Origin: Sesamum alatum
Lineage: Eukaryota > Streptophyta > Magnoliopsida > Lamiales > Pedaliaceae
NCBI GenBank assembly: GCA_034509735.1
Contig: JACGWO010000012.1
Span: forward strand, 23,899,188-23,963,187
Direction of reading: 5' to 3'
DNA length: 64,000 bases
Shown here: positions 1-10,738 of the stretch, one piece after another
Layout of the letters: the number at the start of each line of letters is the position of its first letter
Numbering within the stretch: position 1 is the stretch's first letter
Made by a program: the position numbers and the translations under genes
Notes under the pieces: generated by a model
Seen by the model: the letters and a program-made list of their open reading frames with translations, nothing else
Told to the model about the DNA's origin: nothing
Database searches by the model: none

Positions 1-1569
1 GGATGTAGCTGTAATTTTACAAATGACAGTAGGTGTTTGTATAATTGGACCTAATTTCAGGGGATGTCAATATAATTTACCCTTAAAATTATTACTAATT
101 TTTTTGTCGCTAAATTTTTATTTTCTTGTAGTGCCTACACTCTAAAATAACAATTACAACACTCAATTTGCTTGAACTTAATATTTGGACCAAATTGTCC
201 GTATAATAAATATAGAGAGAGCAACACTTAATTGGAAAATGCGCAAAGACAAGAAGAAAAATAAATATAGTTAGTGCATAACGATTTGACATGGTTTCCA
301 GATGAACTGTTGATAGTTATTTAGACATGTCAAGAAACAAAAAAAAAATGCTCAAATTAAAGAGAACAAATTTGTTATGGGAAAAATGCAGGCAACCCCG
401 TATGATATTGTAATGAGCAAATTATCCTTCTATGAAAAAATAAATAGTAATTTATCTTCCTGTATTTTTAAAAATGAAGCAATTTACCCCATAAAATTGC
501 ATTTTTGGTACCACACTTTAGGGTACATTACAACTTTCATACCATGCTTTTGAAAATAATCAATTTAGGTACCAGAAAATATGATTGTTGTGCAAGTTTA
601 GTACCACCGTTAGAAAACTAACGGAAAAGCCATGTGCAATGCACGTGGCCATTAAATTTTGCAGCAAAAGGCGTTAATAAAGTGTCTTTAGTCATTGTTG
701 AGGGTTCAAACCTGTTAGGAAGCAAATTTTCATCATTTTTCAAACTTTTTTTTATACCTATCTACACTCATTTTTGTACCAATTTTTAACAAACAATATC
801 ACCTGTTTTTGCTATACATTAACACCTGTTTTGCTAAGAAAATATACTCCCATTTTGTATGAAATAGAAAGACAAAATTTGCTCAGAAAATACCACGGCA
901 TTTTGCCATTCTCCACCATTTTTCCACCAGTTTTTACAATACAAAAAATTGTATGCCTTACAAAATATGAAGACAAAAGTGGATGCCTAACATGGCCATG
1001 TATACCTGCCTCTTAACCAAAAAAACACCCAAACCAAAAAACAAAAACCAAGTTGGGTGTTTGCACTATACGAAAGCTGAGTATTTGCATCTACCATAAA
1101 CATCTCACCCTAATATCAAAGTTTTGCAAAATCCAAAAAGTGGCAATCAAGTTTGAATCCCATTATCCACCCCCACTCGGTTTCTTGGCTTTAGAAGATG
1201 GTCCTGAAGTTGCTTTCCTTGGCTGAAGCTTTGTGCTTTTTGCAATAGTTGTTTTCCTTGGCTATTTTTAGTAAACACAATATACAGAATGTAAACAATA
1301 TAAACACATGTATATCTTACAAAATATGAAATAATTGAAGCTGAAATAAGCATAAATATTCAACAATAAACTCACTGAAGCTCTTGAAGGCTCTGAAATT
1401 GTAATGCCCTTGTTTCTAGCAGAAGTTCTTTTCCTTGCCTGTTGAAGATGTACATAGATAAAATTAATATACATAAGCAAAATCAAGTGAAATCAAATAT
1501 ACAGAAGTGAAAGGAACTTACAGTTAGTTTGGGCTGAGTGGCTGCAGTAGTCTGCTTAACATGCTGAGG
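1..1569. other. Left margin, AT-rich, repeat fragments, no gene seen
   Basis: No supportable gene. Bases 1-88 look like one arm of the palindromic MITE family seen whole at 9667-10083 (shared wording around 'taatttaccc'). Bases 378-500 resemble the MITE at 42932-43172. Bases about 139-190 and 230-258 resemble sequence flanking the NLR pseudogene (13615-13670 and 10205-10235), which suggests that the repeated NLR neighbourhood extends to the left of the window. Confidence 0.5.
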
Positions 1570-3184
1570 CTAAGTGTCCATCTCTTGCACTGGAACATCA
1601 TCTCCTTGTGTCATTTCATCTGGTACTTGTGGTTGTGGCCTTTGTTCTCCTTCATTTTGAATAATTTCCTCTGCAAATTTCCTCCACTGACACCCTTTTT
1701 TGTTGTGCCCTGAAGCCCTACAAAATTTACAATTCATCTTGAAGCCCTGTCTAGTCATCTTAGTCTCTGTCTTCTTCTTCTCCTTCTTCTTTTTCTTCCT
1801 ATCCTCACCATCTTCCCTGCAGAAGGCTTTCTTGTCTTTTTTGGCCTTCCTCTCTTTTTCCCAAATGAGGGAGGCAATGGGGGAATCTGTCCTGTCTTCA
1901 CCCAAATTGCACTGCTGTTCATAGGCATCATTGCAGGTTCATACACCCTCATATATGTCTGCACATGGTAATAAGAGTGGACAAAATCTTCTAGATCAAG
2001 TATTTGAGCACATATGGCACTCATACCATGTTTGCACGGGATGCCACATAATTCCCACCTCCTACATGAACATGTATGTGCTTTTAGATCCACTGTGAAT
2101 CTAGATCCATCATAACATGAAATCTCATAATTCCAGTCATTTGACTTGACTGGAATACAATCTACAGCATTGTTCATGTTCTTTTCCAAATTTTTCTTTA
2201 TCTTTGGACGTATTTTTTTCCCATCCCATTTCTTTGCAGCTCTATCTCGATTCTGTTGCAGCTTTGTCATCAGATACTCTCTTAACCACTCCAACATGGT
2301 TAGGATTGGCTTCTCTCGTGCATCTAGGATACTGCTATTAAATGATTCACATAAGTTATTCAACAAGATGTCACATTTTGGCCATGGATTGAAGTGTGAC
2401 CGTGACCATTGGGCTGCCGGTTTCTCAATCAGCCATTCCATGCATTTCACATCCATCTCCCCAGTTGCAGTCAGGCATTTGTCAAATTCAGCCCCATTAA
2501 CACTGTACTCCCTGGATTTTGCTTTCTAAGTTCATATGCATAATCCCACAGTTTTGCATATTGCTCATCATAATCACCCTCAATTTCTCTGATAGCTCTT
2601 CTCTTAGCCCTGTATGCTTGAAATGGGAACACATTACACATTATATCTCTTATTGCCTCATGCCTAAAACCTTTGACATTTTTTTTCGGATCAACCCTAA
2701 AAGCATCAATGTATTTCTTGCTCAACCAAGCAGAATTGACATTTTTCACATTGTATGTCCTACCACACTGATGATTAGGATTGTATTCCCTAATTTGGAA
2801 TGCAGCTTCATCTTTAATTTTCAATGTATGACAATGCCAATTACATCCCTGTTCCACACACTTTGCATAAACTCTTCTTTGATCATTGCTGGTGATTTTT
2901 AGATTTCTGCTTGTTTGAATAGCTTGTGAATGCACAGCTTCTCGGAACTCTTTTTTGGTATTGAACACCATTGCAATTTCAAATGAAGGATTATAAATGT
3001 CATTAGGATTGAACACATGAAAACTTAACTCCATGCAGTCTTCATTTAAATCTACACCACTGTCAAAATCATCACCACTACCAGCTTCACTAGAAGATTC
3101 ACTGCTAGTCTTGGAATTTTCAGGTATATTAGTCTCATTAAGACCCCCCCATTCCACATCCTTATCAATGTTTTCATCAAACAT

Positions 3185-3219
<35 letters not shown>

Positions 3220-3631
3220 TTTCATCAGGGTCTTCTTGCACATTATAATCACTTTCAGAAAAATCAGAATCTTCATTTTTATCATCACCACCATCATTCA
3301 TTACTACTTTGCCCTTTTCATTAACATTTTCAGCCAAAGACTTCCCCTTTTCTTGAATATTTTCAGCCACAGACTTCCCTTTTTCACCTTCATTATAATC
3401 TAAATATAAGGATACATCTCTCTCATGCCCATCAAACAATTGCCACAAATCAGTTTCATACATCACCAACCTAAATTTCTTTAAGAAATCAATTCTGTAA
3501 TATTTTTTCACCCCCAAGAACCCCAATTCCTCACATAATTTGTCAATTTTACTCATACACACAGAATCCAAATCGACAAAATCAAATATACTAACACTTC
3601 CCCCAACATATTGTGCTCTTGGATTGTGCAC
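1570..3631 (-). pseudogene. Mutator-like (MULE/MuDR) transposase, internally deleted
   Basis: Three minus-strand reading frames together follow a plant MuDR transposase. The 386-aa frame (3631-2471) carries an Asp/Glu-rich stretch and a MuDR DNA-binding region (about residues 210-300, with QGCNWHCHTLK and NPNHQCGRTY) and reaches the NPGSTVLM block that normally leads into the MULE catalytic domain. The next frame (from about 2500 to 1755) resumes after that domain with WSRSHFNPWPKCD and LCESFNSSIL, then a SWIM zinc finger (CSCRRWELCGIPCKH). A third frame (to 1570) has a CCHC knuckle (CKFCRASGHNKKGC). The DDE catalytic domain, usually around 200 residues, is absent, and the join near 2485-2500 also shifts frame. 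A second frame change lies in the purine-rich tract near 1780-1860. The element could not transpose itself. Terminal inverted repeats were not found. Confidence 0.88.
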
Positions 3632-4349
3632 AAATGTACCACCATGAAATATTCTAAAGGTAGCAAACTATTTGTGCTCACCTGAACAATTAAAAAGTAA
3701 AAAAAAAAAAATTAAACATTGTTCAGCAACAACAGAGACATGACACTGCACACTATAATAATATAAAAAGCATCAATGGGACCATTAAAAAGCAGCAATT
3801 GGACCAACAGAGAAAATGGGACCATTTTCAGCCAAATGTGCTCAGTTTTAGATCAACAACAACAATATAAATACAACACAACAAGCACAATTTTTAGTAC
3901 AAACAATAATATTCAATACCACAACACTCATTCCTAAAAAATGCATGTGCCAGGCAACCCATTCAAATAGCATAAATATGCTCACCAACACCAACAAATA
4001 CACATATACAACATAATGACAACTTAGTGACAACAAATAATGTATTTAGTGAGTCACTAATTGTATTTAGTAACAACTTTGTGCACATTTTTTTGTCACT
4101 AATTCTTGCTAATAACATTTTTTACAAAATAATAGTAATAATTAAAATCATAAGATTCATTATTGTGACAAAATAAATATTCTTGTCACTAAATATATAT
4201 AATTAGTGTAAAGTTGTTACTTAATTTTTTTATCGCTAATCTTCTATTTTTTTGTACTGATAATTACAAATACTCCTCATTTTTGCAAAAATTACAAATA
4301 CCCATCTAAAGTTTGTAACCGTCTAACAAATAATTCATTTCATTTTCTC
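3632..4349. other. AT-rich spacer with MITE-like sequence
   Basis: No gene. Bases about 4020-4260 repeat variants of a 'tagtgacaa / ttgtcacta' motif in both orientations, as in a degenerate MITE. The right end of this stretch resembles bases 93-132 in the same orientation. Bases about 4261-4335 match the left arm of the 9667-10083 MITE family. The stop codon of the NLR gene lies just beyond. Confidence 0.35.
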
Positions 4350-7016
4350 TCACTCAGAGTGTATACGAACTTGAAGGAGATCGTTTCCCAGGCTCCATTG
4401 TTCTTCTTGTATTCTTAATGCAGAATCAGCAACAATTTGCCTTCCTGAGCCTACCTCAATCAACTGAAGAGTTGGTATGTCTCCAATCTCACTGGGGATT
4501 CCCTTTAGTAGCAGAGAATAGTTGATGGTCAGGCGCTCAAGGCATGGAAAGTGACTGCTTTCTACTCTCCAACATTCCAGATCCAACCAATCCATTAGTA
4601 GGATTTTCAGCCTTGGGAATTCCCCTTCAGTGCATTCCCACTCTTCCCCTACAAAGGCTCTGTATCTTAATTTGAGTACTTCAAGGTTAGGCAACGAACG
4701 AATAACCGCCATATCTTCCCAAGGGAGTTCACATGAGGATAGAGTTAACTTCTTAAGCCTGAGTGGAAAAGCAAAGCTTGTGGGAAAAGGATCCCCTTTG
4801 TACACCATAGTAGACGTAAACACAACATTTAGAGTCTCAAGTTGACACAGATGAACAAGATTGGTGAGGTGGTACGTTGCCCACCTTCCTCGGGATGTAG
4901 CACTATAGAAAACCTTCAACTTCTTTAAGTTCGGAATCATTTCAATGGCATTGCTTGTGAATTTGAAGTTCTCCAGAAGGAAAAGTGTTTGCAGATTTTC
5001 TAGAAACTGGCTAGAAGTTCTTGAAGCCAAAGGCATAGGTAAAATGCTCTCAACAAAGATAAGATGCCTTAACTGTGGCATTTCCCACAGCTGAAATGGA
5101 AGAACAAATGGTCTAGCACTGGATATACGATCCCCACGAATTATTAAGGTCTGAAGATTTTGAAGTTTTGAAATTGATGGAGGGAGCAAGAGACTCTTCC
5201 TGACTTCATAGTAGGTGAAAGTGAGAGCAATAAATCTTATATGAAACAGTTGTGTTATTTCAGGCGGGAAAAGATATAAGTATACTCGCACCATATCCAG
5301 TACCCTAAGTAGTCTAAAGCATCGTAGAAAGGATGATGATGCAATGTACAAGGGGAAATACAAAATAGAATGGATAGGCAAGGCACATGTGCATTTATCC
5401 ACAAATTCATGAGAAATTTTAGAATGAATACTCAGACGACGATGGTTTCGAATACCTCTTGCGAAATTGTTGGTGACATGAAGAAATTCCTCTGTTCGAG
5501 CTTTTTGTATGCATAAGTCCCTCAATAGATCATGTAAGCCGCAGAATCTAATTTTTCCATTAGATCTCTTTTTAATGATCAAAACAAGATTTCTTTTGAC
5601 AAGATCTTCCAAATACTCCTCTGCTAATTCTTCTAAGCTTTTAGGCCCATTCGGTTTCAGAAATCCCTCAGCTACCCACAACTTGGTGAGCTTAGAGACT
5701 GGAATATTATAGTCTTCTGGAAAACCTCCCATATACAGAAAACATGCTTTCAAATAACATGGTAAATGATCATAACTCAAAGTCAGTATCTTTGAGAATT
5801 GATCATCATTTGTTGTCACGGCTAAGCTTATGTTTTTTGCAATTTCCCACCAATGATATTCGGTCCTATCCACCTTTGTGAGAATTCCTGCAGCGACAGC
5901 AATCGCAAGAGGAAGTCCACCACAACTTTTAGCAATCAATCTTCCTATTATCTCCAATTCGGATGGGCAACTTTGTTGTTCAAATAACTTGTCTCGAAGT
6001 AGATTCCAGCTCCACTCCTCATCTAAGAAGTGCACCTGATGAGGTGGGCTAGAAGATGCATACACAGCCACATCCGATAGCCTAGTGGTTATCAAAACCC
6101 GACTTCCATTGTTGTCATCCGGAAAAAATCTCCTCACATCATCCCAAATTGTTGCACTCCACATATCATCCATTACGATGAGGTAAGTCCTACCCACTAA
6201 ATATTTGTATACATACTCCGCTAATTGGACATCCTCCAGGTTATATAAATCCACACTTTTCTTATCAGTCAAAGAAGCAATAAGGCCAAGAAGAATTTCG
6301 CGCAAACGATAATCTTGAGATACAGTAATCCATGCACGCCTATGAAAATGATATGCAACAAGTGAATCATCAAAAATATTTCTAGCCAGAGTAGTTTTGC
6401 CAATACCACCCATCCCTACAATTGAAATAACCTGGAGTTTAGTCGATTCTCCACATAGCCGAGCTTTTAACTCCAAGAGGTCCTTGTCAAATCCCACCAT
6501 CTTGTTCCCATGATTTGGTGCAGCGCCCCCTGATGAAGCCGGAGCAGAAGTGTGACTGCCTTGAAAATCTTCAACTTTGGTGCTCTTTTCGATGCTCATA
6601 ACTTGTTCAATAATAGAATCAAGTTGTTCCATCACCCTCTGCAACTCGCCCATGTTTCGTGGCTCCATACACCTCTTTAGTGAAGAAGCTGCCTTTTGTA
6701 TAGCAGAAATCAATTGCTTAAGACCCTTCTTAACTCCATGCCGATCATCTTGTAGACTAATCTGATCTGAAATGTGGGATTCAATGATGTCTTCTGCTCG
6801 ATATGCCACGTCTCTGATTCGTCCTTCCAATTCTTCAACTGTTGTTTCTCCACCGATCTGGGCATAATCCTCCAAGAAAGCTTGCAAGAAGCTCAACTTT
6901 TCTTGGAGAGATTCAAACAGTTGCTGCTCACAAAATAGAGGAATATAACAGTATAGATGATGATTCAATATCTGATCCAGTGTTTGAGCAAGAGAAACAA
7001 CAGCAGCATAAGCCAT
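4350..7016 (-). CDS. CC-NBS-LRR (R1/Rx-like) disease resistance protein, intact
   Basis: A single-exon gene for 888 aa. It is an intracellular immune receptor of the R1-like late-blight-resistance-homologue type, predicted to sense pathogen effectors or their effects through a nucleotide-switched NB-ARC module. The start at 7016 (MAYAAVVSLAQTLDQIL) is preferred to the in-frame ATG at 7091 because the pseudogene paralogue starts the same way and family members begin MAYAA. In order: Rx-N coiled coil (about 1-150, with AYRAEDIIES at 71-80), P-loop GMGGIGKTT (201-209), kinase-2 YLIVMDDMW (278-286), RNBS-B GSRVLITTR (304-312), GGLPLA (366-371), RNBS-D CFLYMGGFPED (425-435), then LHD (494-496) in place of the canonical MHD, then LRRs to the end. 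No frame break was seen. MHD variation can affect autoinhibition, but whether LHD matters here is unknown. Confidence 0.93.
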   Translation of the reverse strand: MAYAAVVSLAQTLDQILNHHLYCYIPLFCEQQLFESLQEKLSFLQAFLEDYAQIGGETTVEELEGRIRDVAYRAEDIIESHISDQISLQDDRHGVKKGLKQLISAIQKAASSLKRCMEPRNMGELQRVMEQLDSIIEQVMSIEKSTKVEDFQGSHTSAPASSGGAAPNHGNKMVGFDKDLLELKARLCGESTKLQVISIVGMGGIGKTTLARNIFDDSLVAYHFHRRAWITVSQDYRLREILLGLIASLTDKKSVDLYNLEDVQLAEYVYKYLVGRTYLIVMDDMWSATIWDDVRRFFPDDNNGSRVLITTRLSDVAVYASSSPPHQVHFLDEEWSWNLLRDKLFEQQSCPSELEIIGRLIAKSCGGLPLAIAVAAGILTKVDRTEYHWWEIAKNISLAVTTNDDQFSKILTLSYDHLPCYLKACFLYMGGFPEDYNIPVSKLTKLWVAEGFLKPNGPKSLEELAEEYLEDLVKRNLVLIIKKRSNGKIRFCGLHDLLRDLCIQKARTEEFLHVTNNFARGIRNHRRLSIHSKISHEFVDKCTCALPIHSILYFPLYIASSSFLRCFRLLRVLDMVRVYLYLFPPEITQLFHIRFIALTFTYYEVRKSLLLPPSISKLQNLQTLIIRGDRISSARPFVLPFQLWEMPQLRHLIFVESILPMPLASRTSSQFLENLQTLFLLENFKFTSNAIEMIPNLKKLKVFYSATSRGRWATYHLTNLVHLCQLETLNVVFTSTMVYKGDPFPTSFAFPLRLKKLTLSSCELPWEDMAVIRSLPNLEVLKLRYRAFVGEEWECTEGEFPRLKILLMDWLDLECWRVESSHFPCLERLTINYSLLLKGIPSEIGDIPTLQLIEVGSGRQIVADSALRIQEEQWSLGNDLLQVRIHSE

Positions 7017-7091
7017 ATCTGATCTTCTCCAGAGACACACAAACACACAGCTCAGAGTGATTGACCTTCTTAGTGACAGAACAGTGACCAA

Positions 7092-7841
7092 TTATTTGTG
7101 CAGCTAAATTGTTTAAATATCTCAGACTCACGGTCTTGCATTCTCAACCAGTCTTTTTCCATCTTTAGGTAGGTTTTTTTTTTTTCATGTTTATTGTTAT
7201 TTTTCTTTTAATTACTGTTTATTTTTGTCATGTTATCCATCCATATTATATTTCTTCTACTATTATAATTTACATTTCTTTAATTTGTAAATTCATTGAT
7301 GTTGAATAATTTTTTGTAATAAAGTCTTAAATATATTTTCAAATTATTTGGAAAAAAAAAACTTTTTCCTTCTTTTTATTTCGAATAAAAAAAATACTTT
7401 TAATTATTTCATAATAGACAAAACAATTAACTGAAAAGTTGGAAAAAGAAAAATAAATAACAAAAAGAAGGGAAAAAAATAAAATTAAAAAAAATTCTCT
7501 CATCTTCCTCAACCCTTTTCCTCCTCGGCGCACTGTGCCCTGTCCCCCCAACCAAACCCCGATGACTGTCGCACCACTTTATGTGGGCGATTATAAATGA
7601 GGGCAAAATAATCATTTAAATATCTATCATTAAATTTGACTAGCACCTGTAACCAAAGGGTCAATTTGTATTTCATAGTAAGAAGGGGTAATTTATATAT
7701 TTTTATAATAACAGGAAAGGTCAGTGTAATTAACCCAAAATAAAAATATATTGACAAGAAACTACTCCATCCAAAAACAAAAAAGATATAAGTCAAAAAA
7801 TTGTGAGCTTATTATTAGAAGGATAATTTTGTGAAGGCGAG

Positions 7842-7878
<37 letters not shown>

Positions 7879-7900
7879 CATTCCCTATATGTTAGGAATA
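7092..7900. other. Upstream region of the NLR gene, repeat-rich
   Basis: No gene. Bases about 7145-7320 match about 14517-14690 in the same orientation; both lie upstream of NLR coding sequence and resemble internal sequence of the large Helitron family. A GC-richer patch lies at about 7500-7590. A poly-A run of about 35 bases ends near 7877, just before the hAT-like element. Confidence 0.4.
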
Positions 7901-9210
7901 GCCAATAGTAGGGGTGCAAGTTGAGCCGAGCCGAGCCGAGCCTGCTTGAGCTCGAGCTCAATTACTTGTGTTCGTGAGCTCGCGAGCCGGCTCGCGAGCT
8001 CACACCTTTTTTTTTAATGTTTTATTTATACATATATTTATATATTTAAGTATATTTTAATATCATATTAAGTTTATATTAAAAATTCACTATATATTAG
8101 AATTATTAATCAATATATCTTTTATTTTAATTTTATATAATAATAAAATATGGTATATTTATTTATATATTCTAAAAACAAACTTAAGCAACAACTTAGT
8201 ACGAGTTTGATATTTTCTTAAATAAATATCGAATACAATTCATACGAATTTTATTGTTACATTACAATATTCACTGCAACAAAATACATTTGTTTCGAAA
8301 TTCATCATATAGTAAATTATTAGTCAATATGTCATATTTTAGTTTTAGATGATATTAAACTATGGTAATTTAGTTTATATTATCCAAAAACAAGCTTAAT
8401 CAATGATTTAATACGTTTTGATAATTTTTTTTAAAATGAATATTCAAGACAGTTTGTATGAATTTTATCGTTATAATTTTAATATCTACTACAACAAAAT
8501 GCATTTGTTTCAAAATTTACCATATATTAGAATTATTACAATATCTTATATTTAAGTTTTAGATGATATTAACATATGGTATTTTGGTTTATATTATCTA
8601 GAAACAAACTTAATCAATAATTTAGTACGTCTTGACAATTTTTTTGTAAAACTATATTTAATACAATTCATATGATTTTTATCGTTATAAATCCAATATG
8701 GTATATGAAACTATATCCTAGCTTTTTTATGAAGGAGAAGGCGTAGTAGTTCTTCTTGACAATGTTTAACTTTTTTATTGTTTCAATGGGTTGCTTGTAA
8801 ACTTAAATGATTGGACTGATGGGGTTGTACAAATTTAGCTGAATTTAATTTATGGGTGCTACTTGTTAGTTTGAGCATTGAACTTAATTCTTTTATCGTA
8901 TTGCTTTTTTTTTTTCTTTTTTGCTTTTTGCGAATGTCTTCTTTCTAGTTCATATTAAATTTTTGAATAATGTATTCCAATATAGAATAGTCCATATATT
9001 TCCGTTGTTTTAGAAAAAAAAAAATCGAGCTCGTGAGCTGAGTGTGAGCTCGAGCTCGGCTCTTTATCTACAAGCTCGAGCTCGAGCTCGGCTCGGCTCG
9101 GCTCATCATCTACGAGCTCGAGCTCGAGCCTGTAGGATACAAGCTCGTCGAGCTCGAATTTTTGGCCGAGCTCAGCTCGAGCTCGGCTCGTTTGCACCCC
9201 TAGCCAATAG
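7901..9210. mobile_element. hAT-like non-autonomous transposon with 8-bp target duplication
   Basis: The element spans 7909-9202 (1,294 bp) and starts TAGGGGTGCAA and ends TTGCACCCCTA, a perfect 11-bp terminal inverted repeat. It is flanked on both sides by the same 8 bases, GCCAATAG (7901-7908 and 9203-9210). An 8-bp duplication with TAGGG ends is typical of hAT elements. Both subterminal regions are packed with GAGCTCG and GAGCC units in opposing orientation (about 7920-8005 and 9025-9190). The AT-rich interior holds tandem copies of a unit of about 213 bp. No transposase reading frame is present. Short open frames near the ends are by-products of the GAGCTC repeats. Confidence 0.9.
8175..8700. 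repeat. Tandem repeat of about 213 bp inside the hAT-like element
   Basis: A unit that includes an 'aaacaaacttaatcaa' motif recurs at about 8175, 8387 and 8601. Repeat spacing is 212 and then 214 bases, and the copies have diverged. The third copy appears shortened. The interior probably grew by duplication within the element. Confidence 0.75.
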
Positions 9211-9666
9211 CATGCTAGGGGAGGGAATGGCTAATTCTTTATCTAAGGGCACCTTTACTTTTTGGGTATGGATTAAGTGTGGATTGACTAAAATATGATT
9301 AAAAGTGTGATAAGAGCAAGTGAGATTGATTAATATTTTGTTTACTTGAATATTGAGAAGTATGATTAAATCATTACTCATCTTGATTTTTTTTGTATGT
9401 GAATAGTATTTTTGTATGTATTGTCACATCACTGAAAATTTTCTGCATGTGTTGTCACATCATGACCAATTTTTGGATGTAATAAAATCAAAACCGAAGG
9501 GCAAAGTGGGTATAAAAAGAAAAAGGATGAGAACATAAAGGGAAATAAAAATTAATCAAAAGAAGTGGGCCATGGTGATAAAATAATTTGAGGGTGGAGA
9601 AGTGGATTTTAATCCTGCAATTATCACCCCAATTATCACAGTGAAGTAAATTACTATTTTATTTTT
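9211..9666. other. Spacer between hAT-like element and MITE
   Basis: AT-rich spacer with no supportable gene. The last 9 bases are the left target duplication of the following MITE. Confidence 0.4.
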
Positions 9667-10092
9667 GGGTAAATTACATCTACTTTTCCTGAGGTTTGGT
9701 ATAATTACAAATACCCCCTCGTTGTTTGAAAAATTACAAATGCCCCCCTGAGGTTTGTAACCATATAACAAATAATCCATTTTCATCCATTTTTATGAGT
9801 GAACTGAGCAAAATGCCCTTATGCATTTTATTTAATTTTTAAATTTTTTTGGACTACAATGCGCAGGGAGAGGTTCTTAAAGTTTTTTACACAGAGAAGT
9901 TAATAATATAATTTACCCCGACTGATTTTTCTGCAAATTTAACTAAAAAATCAAGGGCAAAATGGTCAATTTCAGGCCTTTGGTTGAAAATTACAAACCT
10001 CAGGAGGGTAGTTGTAATTTTTCAAACAACAAGGGGGTATTTGTAATTATACCAAATCTCAAGGAAGTAAATGTAATTTACCCTTTATTTTT
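9658..10092. mobile_element. Palindromic MITE, 417 bp, 9-bp target duplication (Mutator-like)
   Basis: The element is 9667-10083. It begins GGGTAAATTACAT and ends ATGTAATTTACCC, with inverted arms of about 70 bases or more that pair from each end. TTTATTTTT occurs directly before (9658-9666) and after (10084-10092); 9 bp is the Mutator-type duplication length. The duplication is low in complexity, so it is weaker evidence than at 42923. Partial relatives occur at about 1-88, 4261-4335, 39005-39110 and 42588-42920. Confidence 0.7.
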
Positions 10093-10738
10093 TATAAGAT
10101 GATAATTCACTCATTTGCAATATACAGATGGTTGCTTGCATTTTCCCCGTAACCAAAATGACATACACCATACGCTCTAAAACAAAAAACCGTTTGGAAA
10201 TTGCAACACTAAATTGGAAAATGCATAAAGAAAGAACAACAAAAATAAACACAAAAAAAAAAAAGAAGAACAAATATAAGAGCACAACATATAAAGATGA
10301 ATTGCTGCTGGTTGTCAGAACGAAGAAAAACTGTTCAAATAGAACATAAAGAAAAAAACTCACAAAATTGTTAACCAAAGATATAATTAACATCAACAGT
10401 AAACTAAAGTTTCCATAAATAAACAATTTTTCCACCACAAGACAACAATTTCCTGCAAAGAACTCCCGCTCTGTTCTTGCTATTTTATATTAGCATTACA
10501 CAGAAAACAAAAAACAGCAGATTATATAACAAACATCATTCAAGACATCAGAATTACACCACTCAGACCATCAATGGCTTCAAGCAATTAGCAATCTAAG
10601 GCACTACCAACAATCTTGGATGATCATCAAACGATATCATTTATTTAGTTAACAGTTTTAAGGGTAAGGAAAAGAGTTGAATTGGAGGAGGAAACAGGAC
10701 AAAATGACATAAAATCTAAACAGAAAAGTCATTTATTT
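10093..10738. other. 3' flank of the NLR pseudogene, no gene seen
   Basis: A-rich sequence without a credible gene. Bases about 10197-10240 resemble bases 230-258 at the left edge of the window, consistent with a repeated intergenic block in the NLR cluster. Confidence 0.35.

Noticed and set aside
2146..2902. Plus-strand open frames of 127 codons opposite the MULE
   Set aside because: They are antisense shadows of the transposase frames and have hydrophobic, family-less translations.
3033..3297. Poly-Ser or poly-Met frames
   Set aside because: They are alternative readings of the CATCAT repeat that encodes poly-Asp in the MULE protein.
8175..8700. Regularly spaced repeats considered as a CRISPR-like array
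   Set aside because: Spacing is about 213 bp with no short conserved repeat and spacer pattern, and the genome is a plant's.
8955..9298. Repetitive frames rich in Glu-Leu or Arg-Ala
   Set aside because: They are produced by the GAGCTCG repeats at the end of the hAT-like element.
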